The notes: a model not told the origin generated them from the letters alone. Numbered from the stretch's first letter, positions 43,510 through 52,592 are shown. The stretch is 64,000 bases of DNA from an uncultured Bacteroides sp. (GCF_900547205.1 NZ_URFY01000002.1:121141-185140); one strand, 5' to 3'. Translations and numbers: made by a program.

Positions 43510-44415
43510 CAATCTACTTTGTTTAAAATCTCGGATAAAACTTACCATTCGGTAGAACCGAGAGCCGCTGTCAGATATCAATGGAATGATCACACAGCCC
43601 TGAAATTATCCTATACCGAAATGAGCCAATTTATGCATTTGTTGTCCAGCACCTATCTTAACCTTCCTACAGACTATTGGGTGCCTACAACAAAAGATAT
43701 CCGTCCTATGCGCTCACGGCAGTATGCGGCAGGCTTATATATGCGGTTGCCACATAATATGCATCTCAGCGTGGAAGGTTTCTACAAGACGATGGACCAT
43801 ACAATAGAATATGATGGTGGCAACCGTCTGGCGCCTTCTGCCGAGAATTGGGAGATGACTGTAAAGGAAGGAAAGGGAAAAGCCTATGGGGCCGAATTTG
43901 AGCTTTCATATCGCACAGTCAAAACATCTGTGGACTTCACTTATACGCTATCGTATAGCAAAAGAAAATTCAGTGAAATTTATCAGGGATGGTATGCTGA
44001 CAAGTTTGACAATCGCCATAAACTGAATATAGCTGTAAGGCATAAATTTACCGGGCGGATAGAGGCTTATGCGGCATGGACTTTCCACTCTGGAAATAAG
44101 ATGACGATTCCATCACAATACGTAAGCGCACCGAAGATTCCCGAAATAAAAGAAAAAGAGCCGGCACAATGGATTTACGAAAAGCCTAATAATGTGACGT
44201 TACCGTCTTATAACAGGCTGGACGTGGGAGCCAACTTCCGCAAAACGACCAAGCGGGGGTACGAACGTATCTGGAACATAAGTATATATAATGCTTATTG
44301 CCGCATGAATGCCTTGTATGCCAAAGTGGAGAAATTACCGGATGGAAGGTTCATAGGTAAAGCCACCGGGGTGTTTCCCATCATCCCCTTATTCAGTAAC
44401 ACTCTAAAGTTCTAA
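43510..44415 (+). pseudogene. 3' half of a TonB-dependent receptor gene (5' truncated)
   Basis: About 300 residues that are only the C-terminal barrel of a TonB receptor: KTYHSVEPRAAVRYQWNDHT, ALKLSYTEMSQFMHLLSSTY, GAEFELSYRTVKTSVDFTYT, DNRHKLNIAVRHKF and a terminal VFPIIPLFSNTLKF. Signal, TonB box and plug are absent, and an in-frame stop lies at 43507-43509, directly before the homology begins. Proteins with this barrel are usually followed by a DUF4249 lipoprotein, as here. The remnant cannot insert as a functional transporter. Confidence 0.85.
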
Positions 44416-44422
44416 AACGAAA

Positions 44423-45194
44423 ATGAAAAAAAATTATTTACTTGATATTGACAGCCGTACTGTCATCCTGTACCTATCATTTTGAATTGGACGAAGTGGA
44501 TGTCAGTGAAAAGCTAGTACTCTTCTGTTTTCCTTTAAACAAGGATACGACAGTCATACAACTATCCAGGAGCGTTCCGGTCAGCAAAAGAGAACCGCTC
44601 GATAAAAGTCTATGTAATGCAGATATCCATTTCGCGCTAAACGGAAAGGAGCAGGCCATTTATTGGAACGAGGACTCCACTTCATCGCTCCCGGCACAAT
44701 GCTATTATACTTTAGGAAAGTGGGGGAAGAATGGCTGCCTGCAACTACAGGTTGCTTCAACAGAACTACCGACGATTACCGCCCAAACCGTCATGCCGAA
44801 TAATTTCCCATTAAATGAAATAAGATTGGCACCCAAAGGGGACAATGAGAATACCTTGCAGGTACTAGTAACCTTCAGAGATGATGGCGGAACCAATGAT
44901 TATTACGGTATTCGTTTGATAAAAAAAGAAATAACAACGGAAGATGGCGATGAAGACGTTTCATTTCATTCCGTAGAATTCGGCCTGAAAGACGAACCTT
45001 TGTTGAACAACTTGTCTGATTTGGACGAGATATTCATGTTCTCAAACCGCTTCTTCCAGAATCTGTATATATGGGATGATGAAAAGATTCCGGGAAAGGA
45101 ATATACAGTCCGCCTGAATATGGATTATCAGAAAGATTACAACGTCGATTGGGATAATTTCAGCTATAGGGAGGAATACAAAATGATTAAATAA
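44423..45194 (+). pseudogene. DUF4249 lipoprotein gene with a frameshift in its signal peptide
   Basis: The ATG at 44423 is followed by eight A's. In that frame translation runs out of the signal peptide into nonsense. With seven A's it would read MKKIIYLILTAVLSSCTYHF, a perfect lipoprotein signal continuing into the 250-residue body (ELDEVDVSEKLVLFCFPLNK, VMPNNFPLNEIRLAPKGDNE, KIPGKEYTVRLNMDY). The body is DUF4249-like but stops earlier than the family usually does. A one-base insertion in a homopolymer therefore breaks the gene; slippage could restore it. Partner of the truncated TonB receptor upstream. Confidence 0.75.
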
Positions 45195-45272
45195 AATGAA
45201 GTTTGAAAAATGTGGTAATAGGATTGATATGCAGAGGTCTTTTGCTGCAATATTACTTTAAAAAGGTCTTTT

Positions 45273-45304
45273 GAGAAATAATTTATTAAAATTATTTCTC
45301 TTTT
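45273..45304 (+). terminator. Terminator after the DUF4249 pseudogene
   Basis: GAGAAATAAT (45273-45282) pairs perfectly with ATTATTTCTC (45291-45300), followed by TTTT. Confidence 0.7.
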
Positions 45305-45344
45305 GTAGAAATTGTACTATTTTTGTTCAGCATAAATAAAAGGC

Positions 45345-47705
45345 ATGAACAAAAGTAACTTCAAATATAAATATGTTTTAATATTCATTCTTTCTTTGTT
45401 TGCTTTTATAGGCGGACTAAATTACAAGCATTGGAGCGTAACGAACAGCCTGAAAGCAAAACGTATTTCTATTATTTATCCCCAGACTAAGACGGACATC
45501 GGTAACCGAAACATAAGAGAACTGTTGCGTCAGGAATTTCATAAACAAGGCTTTGAAGTTATCTTTAATGATTTCTATTTGGATTGTAACAGATATAATG
45601 AAAAAGAAGAAATAGAACATATAAATAAGTATCTTGACCTTCTTGGAGGTAAATCTACGGACCTCATTCTGACTATAGGCGATCAGGCAATTTATTCTTT
45701 ATTATCTACCCATCACCGACTTTTGTCATCTATTCCCGTGGTAGCTTTCAATGTGCATTTCCCTAATGAAGAATTGATTGAAAAATACGATGCACAGAAA
45801 GTTTATGTTTTGCGCGATACTCCTGACTTGAAGCGTAATATTGATTTTATACAAACTTTGTATCCCTATAAGAATATGGAGATTCTTTATAACATAGACT
45901 TGACATCTCTGGGACGAAAATCTTTCGATTTGCTGGCTCGTGTAGTAGACAGGCAAAACGTTCGATTTTCAGGGTCTCAAAAAACATTTGTGCAAGAGCA
46001 TGATTATAAGCACTTAACGGAAATGATTGAATATTTTAATCTGAAACCAGGGTTACTAAATGATACTATTAAAGATAACGGATTAACAATAAGCCTTTTT
46101 CCTTTTCGTTATATAAGGGGAGCTGCACTGATGGTCACGTTGGAAAAGTCTAAAAGAGAAAAGAAAAATCAAGCGTTCATATTGGACAAATTGGATATGA
46201 TGGCCATTCCTATGGTAACGGCCTTGAATATACCTTCTTTTAGTTGTATTCGTGAGGGCTTTGGTGAAAATGCCAAGATTGTAGGTGGTTACATGGCTAC
46301 AGAAGAAATTTCGGCTAAGACAACCGTCGCTTTGGCATCAAGACTTATGAAGAAAGAGAAGATAGGAATGCCTAAGATTCGGGATTTGGAGAAAGAGTAT
46401 GTGCTTGACTGGAAGTACTTTTCTGAATATGGCGGTGATATAAGTAATGTGCCCCAAAGTGTCCGTATTATCAACTTCCCGTTTTATGACCGCTACCGAA
46501 AAGTGCTTTATGTATTGGCAGGACTATTTGTTCTCTCTTTTATTTTGGTCACCATTAGTTTGTTGAGAACTCATCGACGCTCGTTGATAGAACGTAAAAA
46601 TCTTCAAATGTTGAAAGAGGTTCACAAGAGATTGTCTCTTTCTATGGACGGAGGGAAAATATCGCTTTGGAATATTCAGGATGGAGTTCTTGAGTTTGAT
46701 GACAACTTTGCACAGTTGGTAGGGATGCAGCAGAGAAGATTCACAAAAGAGGATCTTCTGAAATATACTCATCTTGACGATGCACAGTTGCTGAGCTCGT
46801 ATTTTGAAATGTTACATCATTCTTCTGGTATGAAAGTGCAACGAATACGTTTCTGCTTTGGAAAGACAGGATCAGAATACCAATGGTATGAGCTTCGATG
46901 CAGCAGCTTGAAAGATGCTCAAGGAGAGATAATGTTGGCAGGTATCATGCAAAACGTCCAGAAACTGGTGGAGCATGAGCATCAACTGATTCTTGCGAAG
47001 CAGATAGCGGAAAAGGCTGAACTAAAGCAATCGTTCCTGAATAATATGAGCCATGAAATCCGTACGCCACTCAATGCCATTGTAGGCTTCACAAACCTGC
47101 TGTTGGGCGAGGGTGCTGACGAAATAGAACCCGAAGAAAAGGCTGCCATGCTTGAAATTGTCAATAACAACAATGAATTGCTTTTAAAACTGGTGAATGA
47201 CGTATTGGAAATCTCCCGTCTGGATTCGGGAAACCTAACCTTCGATATAAAGGAATGTAATATTACGAAAATAGTGAAGGAGATTTATGTGACCTACCAG
47301 ACAATGATTCAGCCTTCCTTACGTTTTCATCTTGATTTGGACGAAACAGTTCCTTTGGTAGTTAATATTGACAGCTTCCGGTTTACTCAAGTAATCTCCA
47401 ATTTCTTGAACAATGCAAACAAGTTCACGAAGAAAGGGGCGATCACTTTGGGATGTGAGGTAGACAAAGAACATCAGGAGATTCGCATCTATGTAAAAGA
47501 TACCGGTAAAGGAATAGACGAAAAAGAACTCATGATGATTTTTGACCGTTTCTATAAGACGGATGAATTTGAGCAGGGCAGTGGGCTAGGACTTTCTATC
47601 TGTAAAGTGATTATTGAACGACTGGCGGGGCGCATAGATGTGCAGTCTGAATTGGGAAAAGGCAGTTGTTTCTCAGTTATTTTGTCTCTGGCAAATACTA
47701 TTTAG
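45345..47705 (+). CDS. Membrane sensor histidine kinase with periplasmic ABC-substrate-binding-like domain
   Basis: 786 residues. Membrane helix at about 10-24, then a large extracytoplasmic domain (about 35-380) whose pattern (KRISIIYPQTKTDIGNRNIR, GGKSTDLILTIGDQAIYSLL, SIPVVAFNVHF) resembles the ABC substrate-binding-like sensor fold. A second helix follows (about 386-406), then a PAS-like domain, HisKA with NNMSHEIRTPLNAIVGFTNL (His about 570) and HATPase_c with NFLNNANKFTKKGAI, DTGKGIDEKEL and GSGLGLSIC. There is no receiver, so a separate regulator is needed. TATTTTTG at 45318-45325 is a likely -7 element. The gene ends 32 bp before nrfA, hinting that it senses an oxyanion or related ligand, which is unproven. 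Confidence 0.9.
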   Translation: MNKSNFKYKYVLIFILSLFAFIGGLNYKHWSVTNSLKAKRISIIYPQTKTDIGNRNIRELLRQEFHKQGFEVIFNDFYLDCNRYNEKEEIEHINKYLDLLGGKSTDLILTIGDQAIYSLLSTHHRLLSSIPVVAFNVHFPNEELIEKYDAQKVYVLRDTPDLKRNIDFIQTLYPYKNMEILYNIDLTSLGRKSFDLLARVVDRQNVRFSGSQKTFVQEHDYKHLTEMIEYFNLKPGLLNDTIKDNGLTISLFPFRYIRGAALMVTLEKSKREKKNQAFILDKLDMMAIPMVTALNIPSFSCIREGFGENAKIVGGYMATEEISAKTTVALASRLMKKEKIGMPKIRDLEKEYVLDWKYFSEYGGDISNVPQSVRIINFPFYDRYRKVLYVLAGLFVLSFILVTISLLRTHRRSLIERKNLQMLKEVHKRLSLSMDGGKISLWNIQDGVLEFDDNFAQLVGMQQRRFTKEDLLKYTHLDDAQLLSSYFEMLHHSSGMKVQRIRFCFGKTGSEYQWYELRCSSLKDAQGEIMLAGIMQNVQKLVEHEHQLILAKQIAEKAELKQSFLNNMSHEIRTPLNAIVGFTNLLLGEGADEIEPEEKAAMLEIVNNNNELLLKLVNDVLEISRLDSGNLTFDIKECNITKIVKEIYVTYQTMIQPSLRFHLDLDETVPLVVNIDSFRFTQVISNFLNNANKFTKKGAITLGCEVDKEHQEIRIYVKDTGKGIDEKELMMIFDRFYKTDEFEQGSGLGLSICKVIIERLAGRIDVQSELGKGSCFSVILSLANTI

Positions 47706-47737
47706 CTCACAAGTATCAAAAAAGAAAAAAACGAAGA

Positions 47738-49216
47738 ATGAAAGATAAAATAAAGTCTTGGCAGGGTTGGTTACTGTTCGGTTTTGCAATGGCTGTTATT
47801 TTTGCCTTGGGGGTAATCTTATCAACCGTGCTGGAAACCAGGTCGGAAACCGATGATGTGGTTTATATAAAAAGAGTAGAGATAAAAGGTATAGAATCAC
47901 GCAGCTCAATGTTTGCTCAAAACTATCCGCGTGAGTATGGGACGTGGGTTGATACGACTTCGATAGGTATGCACAATCCTTTAAATGGAAAGTTGGCTTT
48001 CGATGTTTTGGAGCAACGTCCGGAGATGGTTGTTTTGTGGGCAGGCTATTCTTTCTCTAAAGATTATTCCACACCGCGCGGACATATGTACGCCCTGCAC
48101 GATGTAGTCCATTCACTTCGCACCGGGGCACCTATGAGTGCTGCCGACGGGCCTCAACCTGCGAGTTGCTGGATGTGTAAAAGTTCGGATGTCCCTCGTA
48201 TGGTGGAATCTATCGGTGTGGATTCTTTCTATAATGGTAAGTGGGCTAAATGGGGAGCTGAGATTGTAAATCCCATAGGTTGTGTCGATTGCCATGATTC
48301 TAAGGAGATGAAATTGCATATCAGCCGTCCGACGCTCGTAGAAGCATTGGGGCGTAAAGACAAAGATGTTACTAAAGCTACTCCACAGGAGATGCGTTCG
48401 TTGGTGTGTGCCCAATGCCATTCGGAGTATTACCTAAAGGGGGATAAAAAATATCCGACTTTTCCCTGGGATAAAGGTTTCACGGTGGAAGATATAGAAA
48501 AGTATTATGATGAAATAGGATTTACCGACTATATTCATAAACTGAGCCGTGCACCTATATTGAAGGCGCAGCATCCTGATTATGAGATTTATCAAATGGG
48601 TATTCATGGACAGCGCGGCGTGTCGTGTGCCGATTGCCATATGCCTTACAATGATGAAGGAGGTGTGAAGTACAGCGACCACCACATACAGAATCCGTTG
48701 GCAGTGACAGAACGTACTTGTCAGACTTGCCACCGGGATAATAAGGAGACACTTCGCAAGAATGTGTATGAACGCCAGCAAAAGGCAAATGAACTGCGTG
48801 CCCTTTTAGAAGAAGAGTTGGCAAAGGCACACATCGAAGCTAAGTTTGCTTGGGACACAGGAGCTACTGAGAATGAAATGAGAGGAGTTCTGAGGTTGAT
48901 ACGTCAGGCACAGTGGAGATGGGATTTCGGCGTATCGTCACATGGTGGCTCTTTTCATGCTCCGCAGGAAACCATGCGCATTTTGGGGCATGGGCTGAAT
49001 AAAGCATTTCAAGCTCGTATGGCTATCAGCAAAATATTGGTGTCGCACGGATATATTGGTGATGTTCCGTTTCCGGACATTTCGACAAAAGAAAAAGCAC
49101 AGCAATACATCGGGTTGGATATGACTGCCGAAAGGGCAGCCAAAGATAGGTTGCTGAAAGAAGAAGTTCCTGAATGGCTCAAAAAAGCGAAAGCGAACGG
49201 GCGTGTTGTGAATTAG
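47738..49216 (+). CDS. nrfA: Ammonia-forming cytochrome c nitrite reductase (pentahaem)
   Basis: 492 residues from the ATG at 47738; a longer frame overlapping the kinase gene is less likely. It reduces nitrite to ammonium in the periplasm. N-terminal anchor/signal at about 8-28 (WLLFGFAMAVIFALGVI). The five haem sites are visible: the active-site CWMCK (about 144), CVDCH (182), CAQCH (224), CADCH (297) and CQTCH (328); the lysine in the first is the NrfA hallmark. The substrate-pocket motif KLSRAPILKAQHPDYEIYQM is present. The usual electron donor NrfH and the haem-lyase genes ResB/CcsA are not adjacent; a kinase gene sits directly upstream instead. Confidence 0.94.
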   Translation: MKDKIKSWQGWLLFGFAMAVIFALGVILSTVLETRSETDDVVYIKRVEIKGIESRSSMFAQNYPREYGTWVDTTSIGMHNPLNGKLAFDVLEQRPEMVVLWAGYSFSKDYSTPRGHMYALHDVVHSLRTGAPMSAADGPQPASCWMCKSSDVPRMVESIGVDSFYNGKWAKWGAEIVNPIGCVDCHDSKEMKLHISRPTLVEALGRKDKDVTKATPQEMRSLVCAQCHSEYYLKGDKKYPTFPWDKGFTVEDIEKYYDEIGFTDYIHKLSRAPILKAQHPDYEIYQMGIHGQRGVSCADCHMPYNDEGGVKYSDHHIQNPLAVTERTCQTCHRDNKETLRKNVYERQQKANELRALLEEELAKAHIEAKFAWDTGATENEMRGVLRLIRQAQWRWDFGVSSHGGSFHAPQETMRILGHGLNKAFQARMAISKILVSHGYIGDVPFPDISTKEKAQQYIGLDMTAERAAKDRLLKEEVPEWLKKAKANGRVVN

Positions 49217-49237
49217 AATATATTTTCGTTATATTTG
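49206..49237 (+). promoter_or_regulatory. Promoter of the truncated AraC-family gene
   Basis: TTG at 49206-49208 (inside the end of nrfA) and TATATTTG at 49230-49237, spacer 21 bp. The ATG at 49246 is only 8 nt past the -7 element, so the mRNA would be almost leaderless. Confidence 0.6.
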
Positions 49238-49245
49238 TATAAACA

Positions 49246-49857
49246 ATGACTAAATATTCAGAATTGGTTACGTATGCCGAGTCGGTCCATATGTTTGGTG
49301 TTCGTTTTCTGCCTTGCGGTTTGTATTGTTTCGCAAGGTTGCCTTTGCACGAGTTTGCAAATCTTAGACTATGTACAAGTGATGTATCTTCCGTCTTTGA
49401 TGAGGCTTTTGTCGAAAGACTTTGCGAAGAAATCCATGTGAAAGGGCGTATCCGTATAGTTGAAGAATATCTTCTGTCATATTTGGCTCGCAATTATCAG
49501 CCGACCGATGCTCACATAGCATCGGCAGTGACTGCTATCAACCATTCGGGAGGTAAGCAGCCAGTGAGTAGTCTGATGGATGCAGTTTGTCTGTGCCAAC
49601 GTCACTTTGAACGGAAGTTTAAACAATACACTGGGTTCACCCCTAAAGAGTATAGCCGCATCATTAAATTCAAGAATGCAATTAATTTGCTAAGGAGCTC
49701 CACCTCTCCCAATCTGCTTACAATAGCTGTTGAAGCCGGTTATTACGATTTGTCCCATTTCTCCAAAGAGATTAAAACATTGTCCGGCAACACTCCTGCA
49801 TCGTTTTTATCACTTACGGTTCCTGAAGATACAACCTTGACTTACATCGAATCCTGA
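49246..49857 (+). CDS. AraC-family regulator missing the first part of its N-terminal domain
   Basis: 203 residues. The C-terminal AraC helix-turn-helix is complete (LMDAVCLCQRHFERKFKQYT, GFTPKEYSRIIKFKNAINLL, IAVEAGYYDLSHFSKEIKTL). The N-terminal portion (MFGVRFLPCGLYCFARLPLH) matches the second half of the DUF6597 domain; the first 55-60 residues usual for this group are absent. A stop codon directly precedes the ATG (49240-49242), so no longer product is possible. Either the deletion was recent or the shortened protein is used. The PPOX-like gene 75 bp downstream is its likely target. Confidence 0.8.
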   Translation: MTKYSELVTYAESVHMFGVRFLPCGLYCFARLPLHEFANLRLCTSDVSSVFDEAFVERLCEEIHVKGRIRIVEEYLLSYLARNYQPTDAHIASAVTAINHSGGKQPVSSLMDAVCLCQRHFERKFKQYTGFTPKEYSRIIKFKNAINLLRSSTSPNLLTIAVEAGYYDLSHFSKEIKTLSGNTPASFLSLTVPEDTTLTYIES

Positions 49858-49932
49858 AAGTCGATTTTTTACAATAGAACGGAAACTCTTACCGCTATCT
49901 TTGTGGGCGAAATTAATAAAAATCGAACGGAT

Positions 49933-50346
49933 ATGTCAACAAAAACAATGAAAGAAAAAGCAACTGAGCTGTTGCAGCGATGCGAAGATGTCGTTCTAGC
50001 TTCAGTGAATAAAGAAGGTTACCCGCGTCCTGTGCCAATGAGTAAAATTGCAGCGGAAGATTTCACTACCATCTGGATGTCTACTGGTGCAAATTCACTG
50101 AAAACTATAGATTTTCAGTCGAACCCAAAGGCAGGATTATGCTTTCAAGACAAAGGAGACAGTGTAGCATTGATGGGCGAAGTGGAAGTGGTGACGGATG
50201 AGAAACTGAAACAGGAATATTGGCAAGACTGGTTTATCAATCATTTCCCCGGTGGTCCTACAGACCCTAACTATGTGCTGCTAAAGTTCACGGCAAATCA
50301 TGCTACCTACTGGATTGGCGGAACATTTATTCATAAGAAACTTTAA
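49933..50346 (+). CDS. Pyridoxamine 5'-phosphate oxidase-like flavoprotein
   Basis: 137 residues from the ATG at 49933 (MSTKTMKEKATELLQRCEDV). A split beta-barrel of the PPOX/general-stress-protein-26 type: VVLASVNKEGYPRPVPMSKI, TTIWMSTGANSLKTIDFQSN, PKAGLCFQDKGDSVALMGEV and the C-terminal NYVLLKFTANHATYWIGG. Such proteins bind FMN or F420-like cofactors and act in redox or stress metabolism; true pyridoxamine oxidation is not implied. TATCTTTG at 49896-49903 is its likely -7 element. Often paired with AraC-type regulators in Bacteroides, as here. Confidence 0.85.
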   Translation: MSTKTMKEKATELLQRCEDVVLASVNKEGYPRPVPMSKIAAEDFTTIWMSTGANSLKTIDFQSNPKAGLCFQDKGDSVALMGEVEVVTDEKLKQEYWQDWFINHFPGGPTDPNYVLLKFTANHATYWIGGTFIHKKL

Positions 50347-50382
50347 TAGAACTCTAAGTAGAGGAAAAGCAAAGAATAAGGA

Positions 50383-50426
50383 TAACGCCCTTCACGTATT
50401 AGAATTAAGATATGTGAAGGGCGTTA
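50383..50426 (+). terminator. Strong hairpin terminator after the PPOX-like gene
   Basis: TAACGCCCTTCAC (50383-50395) pairs perfectly with GTGAAGGGCGTTA (50414-50426). The 13-bp stem is followed by an AT-rich stretch. Confidence 0.8.
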
Positions 50427-50510
50427 CATTTATAAAAAACTATTATATTTGCATCCAAATTCTAAAAGCAACTATTTTGGGCACAATTCTTAAATTTGTT
50501 ATAGCTTAAT

Positions 50511-50543
50511 ATTAGCCTCACAAACCACAGGCTAATTTCTTTC
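50511..50543. terminator. Hairpin upstream of rteC
   Basis: ATTAGCCT (50511-50518) pairs with AGGCTAAT (50529-50536), followed by TTCTTTC. It may be a terminator for a transcript entering from the left, or mark an element edge. Confidence 0.5.
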
Positions 50544-50691
50544 GTTTGAGTAGTTCTACTTGAACAGGTTTTTCATTATATCATTTTTATTATTCACTGC
50601 ATTGTTTTTCAAAACAAATGCGATTCGGTATTCAGGTTTTCGCTCCGTGTTTATCATGACTGTTAGAAAGCTGCGGGTACATTGAGTATGA

Positions 50692-51531
50692 ATGGAAAAT
50701 TTCGTAAGAAATAGTAAGCTGAACATAGAAATAGAGATAAAGAGGATTGAGCAGCAGCCTATTGTCCCGCTTGATAAGATAAAGCGGATAATCGATGTCA
50801 TACAGACTTCGCTTACTTTGCTGAAAAGTACTGTTGCCACTTACCGATTTAAGCATCCCGAAGAAGAGATTCATTTCTTTAAAGTCTGGAAACCTCAGAT
50901 TTCCGGATTGCTGATTTATTATGTCCGTTTGTATCAGATTGAAAAGAACCGTGCCGGGAAATCTTCGTCCGCTCAATACAAATACTTAAAGATGGAACTT
51001 GAGAATCTGAAAAGTGTCTTCCTGAATAATAGTTTTTATGAATATTATCACACAGGACAGACAGCACTTGATGCCCAGTACTTCATTCGGGAGAATTATG
51101 ATACTCTTTCAGATACCCTTTGCGGACTGTTGGACAGGGATTCATCTTTTACCACCTTGCATGATTCAAGTGTGGCGGAAATCATAGCAAACAATCGTTT
51201 AACAGAATATCTGTCTGCCGAAATAGAGATATTATCAGAGAATCTTCATCTGAAATTCATTTCAATGGTAGAAAGCAGGTTGTTGCAATGGACGGACAGC
51301 AAAGTCGCTTTGGTTGAGTTTATCTATGCCCTGTATGCGAGTAAATGCTTCAACAATGGAAATACCAGTTTAAAAGACATTGCTTTCTGTTGTGAAACTC
51401 TTTTCAATATTGAGATAGGAGACTTCTATCGTATATTCTTGGAAATCAGGAATAGAAAGAAGAGCCGGACACAGTTTCTTGATAAGTTGAAAGACAAAAT
51501 AGTCAAGATGATGGATGAACTGGACAGATAA
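50692..51531 (+). CDS. RteC-family protein
   Basis: 279 residues. It matches RteC, the helical regulator that activates excision genes in CTnDOT-type conjugative transposons: FKHPEEEIHFFKVWKPQISG (hallmark), LLIYYVRLYQIEKNRAGK and a C-terminal winged-helix-like segment NTSLKDIAFCCETLFNIEIG. Neither rteA/rteB nor excision, mobilisation or transfer genes are nearby, so it may be a remnant of an integrated element or a domesticated regulator. It is followed 108 bp later by a DUF1062 gene. Confidence 0.85.
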   Translation: MENFVRNSKLNIEIEIKRIEQQPIVPLDKIKRIIDVIQTSLTLLKSTVATYRFKHPEEEIHFFKVWKPQISGLLIYYVRLYQIEKNRAGKSSSAQYKYLKMELENLKSVFLNNSFYEYYHTGQTALDAQYFIRENYDTLSDTLCGLLDRDSSFTTLHDSSVAEIIANNRLTEYLSAEIEILSENLHLKFISMVESRLLQWTDSKVALVEFIYALYASKCFNNGNTSLKDIAFCCETLFNIEIGDFYRIFLEIRNRKKSRTQFLDKLKDKIVKMMDELDR

Positions 51532-51639
51532 ATTTCATATCGTCTTGTGACATCTTGTGAATTATACTAATGGCTAATATCCAACTTTGCGGAGACAAAT
51601 AATTGATTCACAAAGAAAGATAACAGCTTTTGTATAGTT

Positions 51640-52272
51640 ATGGAAACAACATTTACATGGGAGGTAAGGGTGAAGAATTGCCCTTTATTAATTAAGAAAT
51701 GCAGCCACTGCGACAGTGACCGCTTTTATTGCAGTGATAAGTTCAGGATGAATGCACAGAAGAAGAACATTGATGTCTGGCTGATTTACAGGTGCGTGAA
51801 GTGTGATAATACTTGCAATATGACGCTGCTTTCACGAACTAAACCCGACCTGATTGATAAGAAACTGTTTCATAGCTTTTCTATGAACGATAGGGAAGCA
51901 GCCTGGCGCTATGCTTTCTCAGCCGGAATGGCAAGTAAAAACAATCTTCAGTTGGACTATGACAGCGTTGAATATGAAGTGGTAAATGACATTTCTCTGG
52001 AAGATATAATCGATATGACCGATGAGACGATAAGTATCCGAATCAAATGCGATTTCGATTTAAACTTGAAATTATCATCATTGATAAAAAGCTGTCTTCC
52101 GCTTTCCGGTAGCCAGCTGAAACGTATGTTTGAAAACGGGAGTATTTCCCTTCTTTCCGGTAAACAGTCTCATAAGTCCAAGGTAAGAAGTGGATATGCT
52201 ATTATTATAGATAGAAAATGTTTGCTTGATATCTTAGGATATGAAATGGCAACTTGTTTTATCATTAAATAA
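51640..52272 (+). CDS. DUF1062 protein
   Basis: 210 residues. The N-terminal half has two Cys pairs, CSHCDSDRFYC and CVKCDNTC, likely a zinc ribbon. The middle YRCVKCDNTCNMTLLSRTKP and SMNDREAAWRYAFSAGMASK and the end MFENGSISLLSGKQSHKSKV match DUF1062, a Bacteroides/Clostridia family of unknown function, possibly nucleic-acid binding. It lies downstream of rteC, probably as part of the same inserted segment. The cysteines are intact, so it is probably functional. Confidence 0.82.
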   Translation: METTFTWEVRVKNCPLLIKKCSHCDSDRFYCSDKFRMNAQKKNIDVWLIYRCVKCDNTCNMTLLSRTKPDLIDKKLFHSFSMNDREAAWRYAFSAGMASKNNLQLDYDSVEYEVVNDISLEDIIDMTDETISIRIKCDFDLNLKLSSLIKSCLPLSGSQLKRMFENGSISLLSGKQSHKSKVRSGYAIIIDRKCLLDILGYEMATCFIIK

Positions 52273-52592
52273 ATGCTCCTTTTAATTTTTTTCAGGAAAA
52301 GACTCAAAAAGTTAGAATTACGCAAAAAGGCTACGCACCACTATTACTATCTTTGCAACAGAAACAAGAAAACAGGTCAAGTACGGGTTACTTCAACACA
52401 CTCTGTTAAGGTAAGAATATCACCAGTATGATTATCCGTTTTCCTTAAAAAATAAATATAGAGGTAGGACAGTAGCTTCGGGATTATCTGGAATGAGGTC
52501 AAACTAAGGTCAAGGAAGACTTACTTCAAAACTGCAGGAATGCACCATTGATTCACAGTCTTCCGATTACCTTACTTAAAAAAACATCGAGT
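52273..52592. other. Intergenic region (320 bp) before the RING/TerD gene
   Basis: It holds candidate small RNA copy 1 (52356-52452) with its -7 element at 52348-52355. The remaining 140 bp to the start at 52593 contains no gene or repeat that I can support; it could be a 5' leader. Confidence 0.5.
52356..52452 (+). ncRNA. Candidate small RNA, copy 1
   Basis: It begins just after a TATCTTTG -7 element (52348-52355). The 5' AAGAAAAC and 3' GTTTTCcTT form an outer stem ending in an A-rich stretch. Between them are two blocks shared with copy 2: CGGGTTACTTCAA and GATTATCCGTTTTC. The inner stem GTAC/GTAT replaces GCAC/GTGC of copy 2 and still pairs, which suggests a selected structure. No -33 TTG is seen at the right distance. 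No protein is encoded. Confidence 0.65.

Larger units (their letters stand above)
50347..50691. other. Intergenic region (345 bp) before rteC with two hairpins
   Basis: It holds the terminator at 50383-50426 and the hairpin at 50511-50543. A small plus-strand frame crossing it is a continuation of repeat and terminator sequence, and I see no gene. Confidence 0.5.

Noticed and set aside
50300..50509. Plus-strand frame of 69 codons overlapping the PPOX-like stop
   Set aside because: It is made of the end of the PPOX-like gene, the terminator stem and AT-rich sequence; composition unlike a protein.
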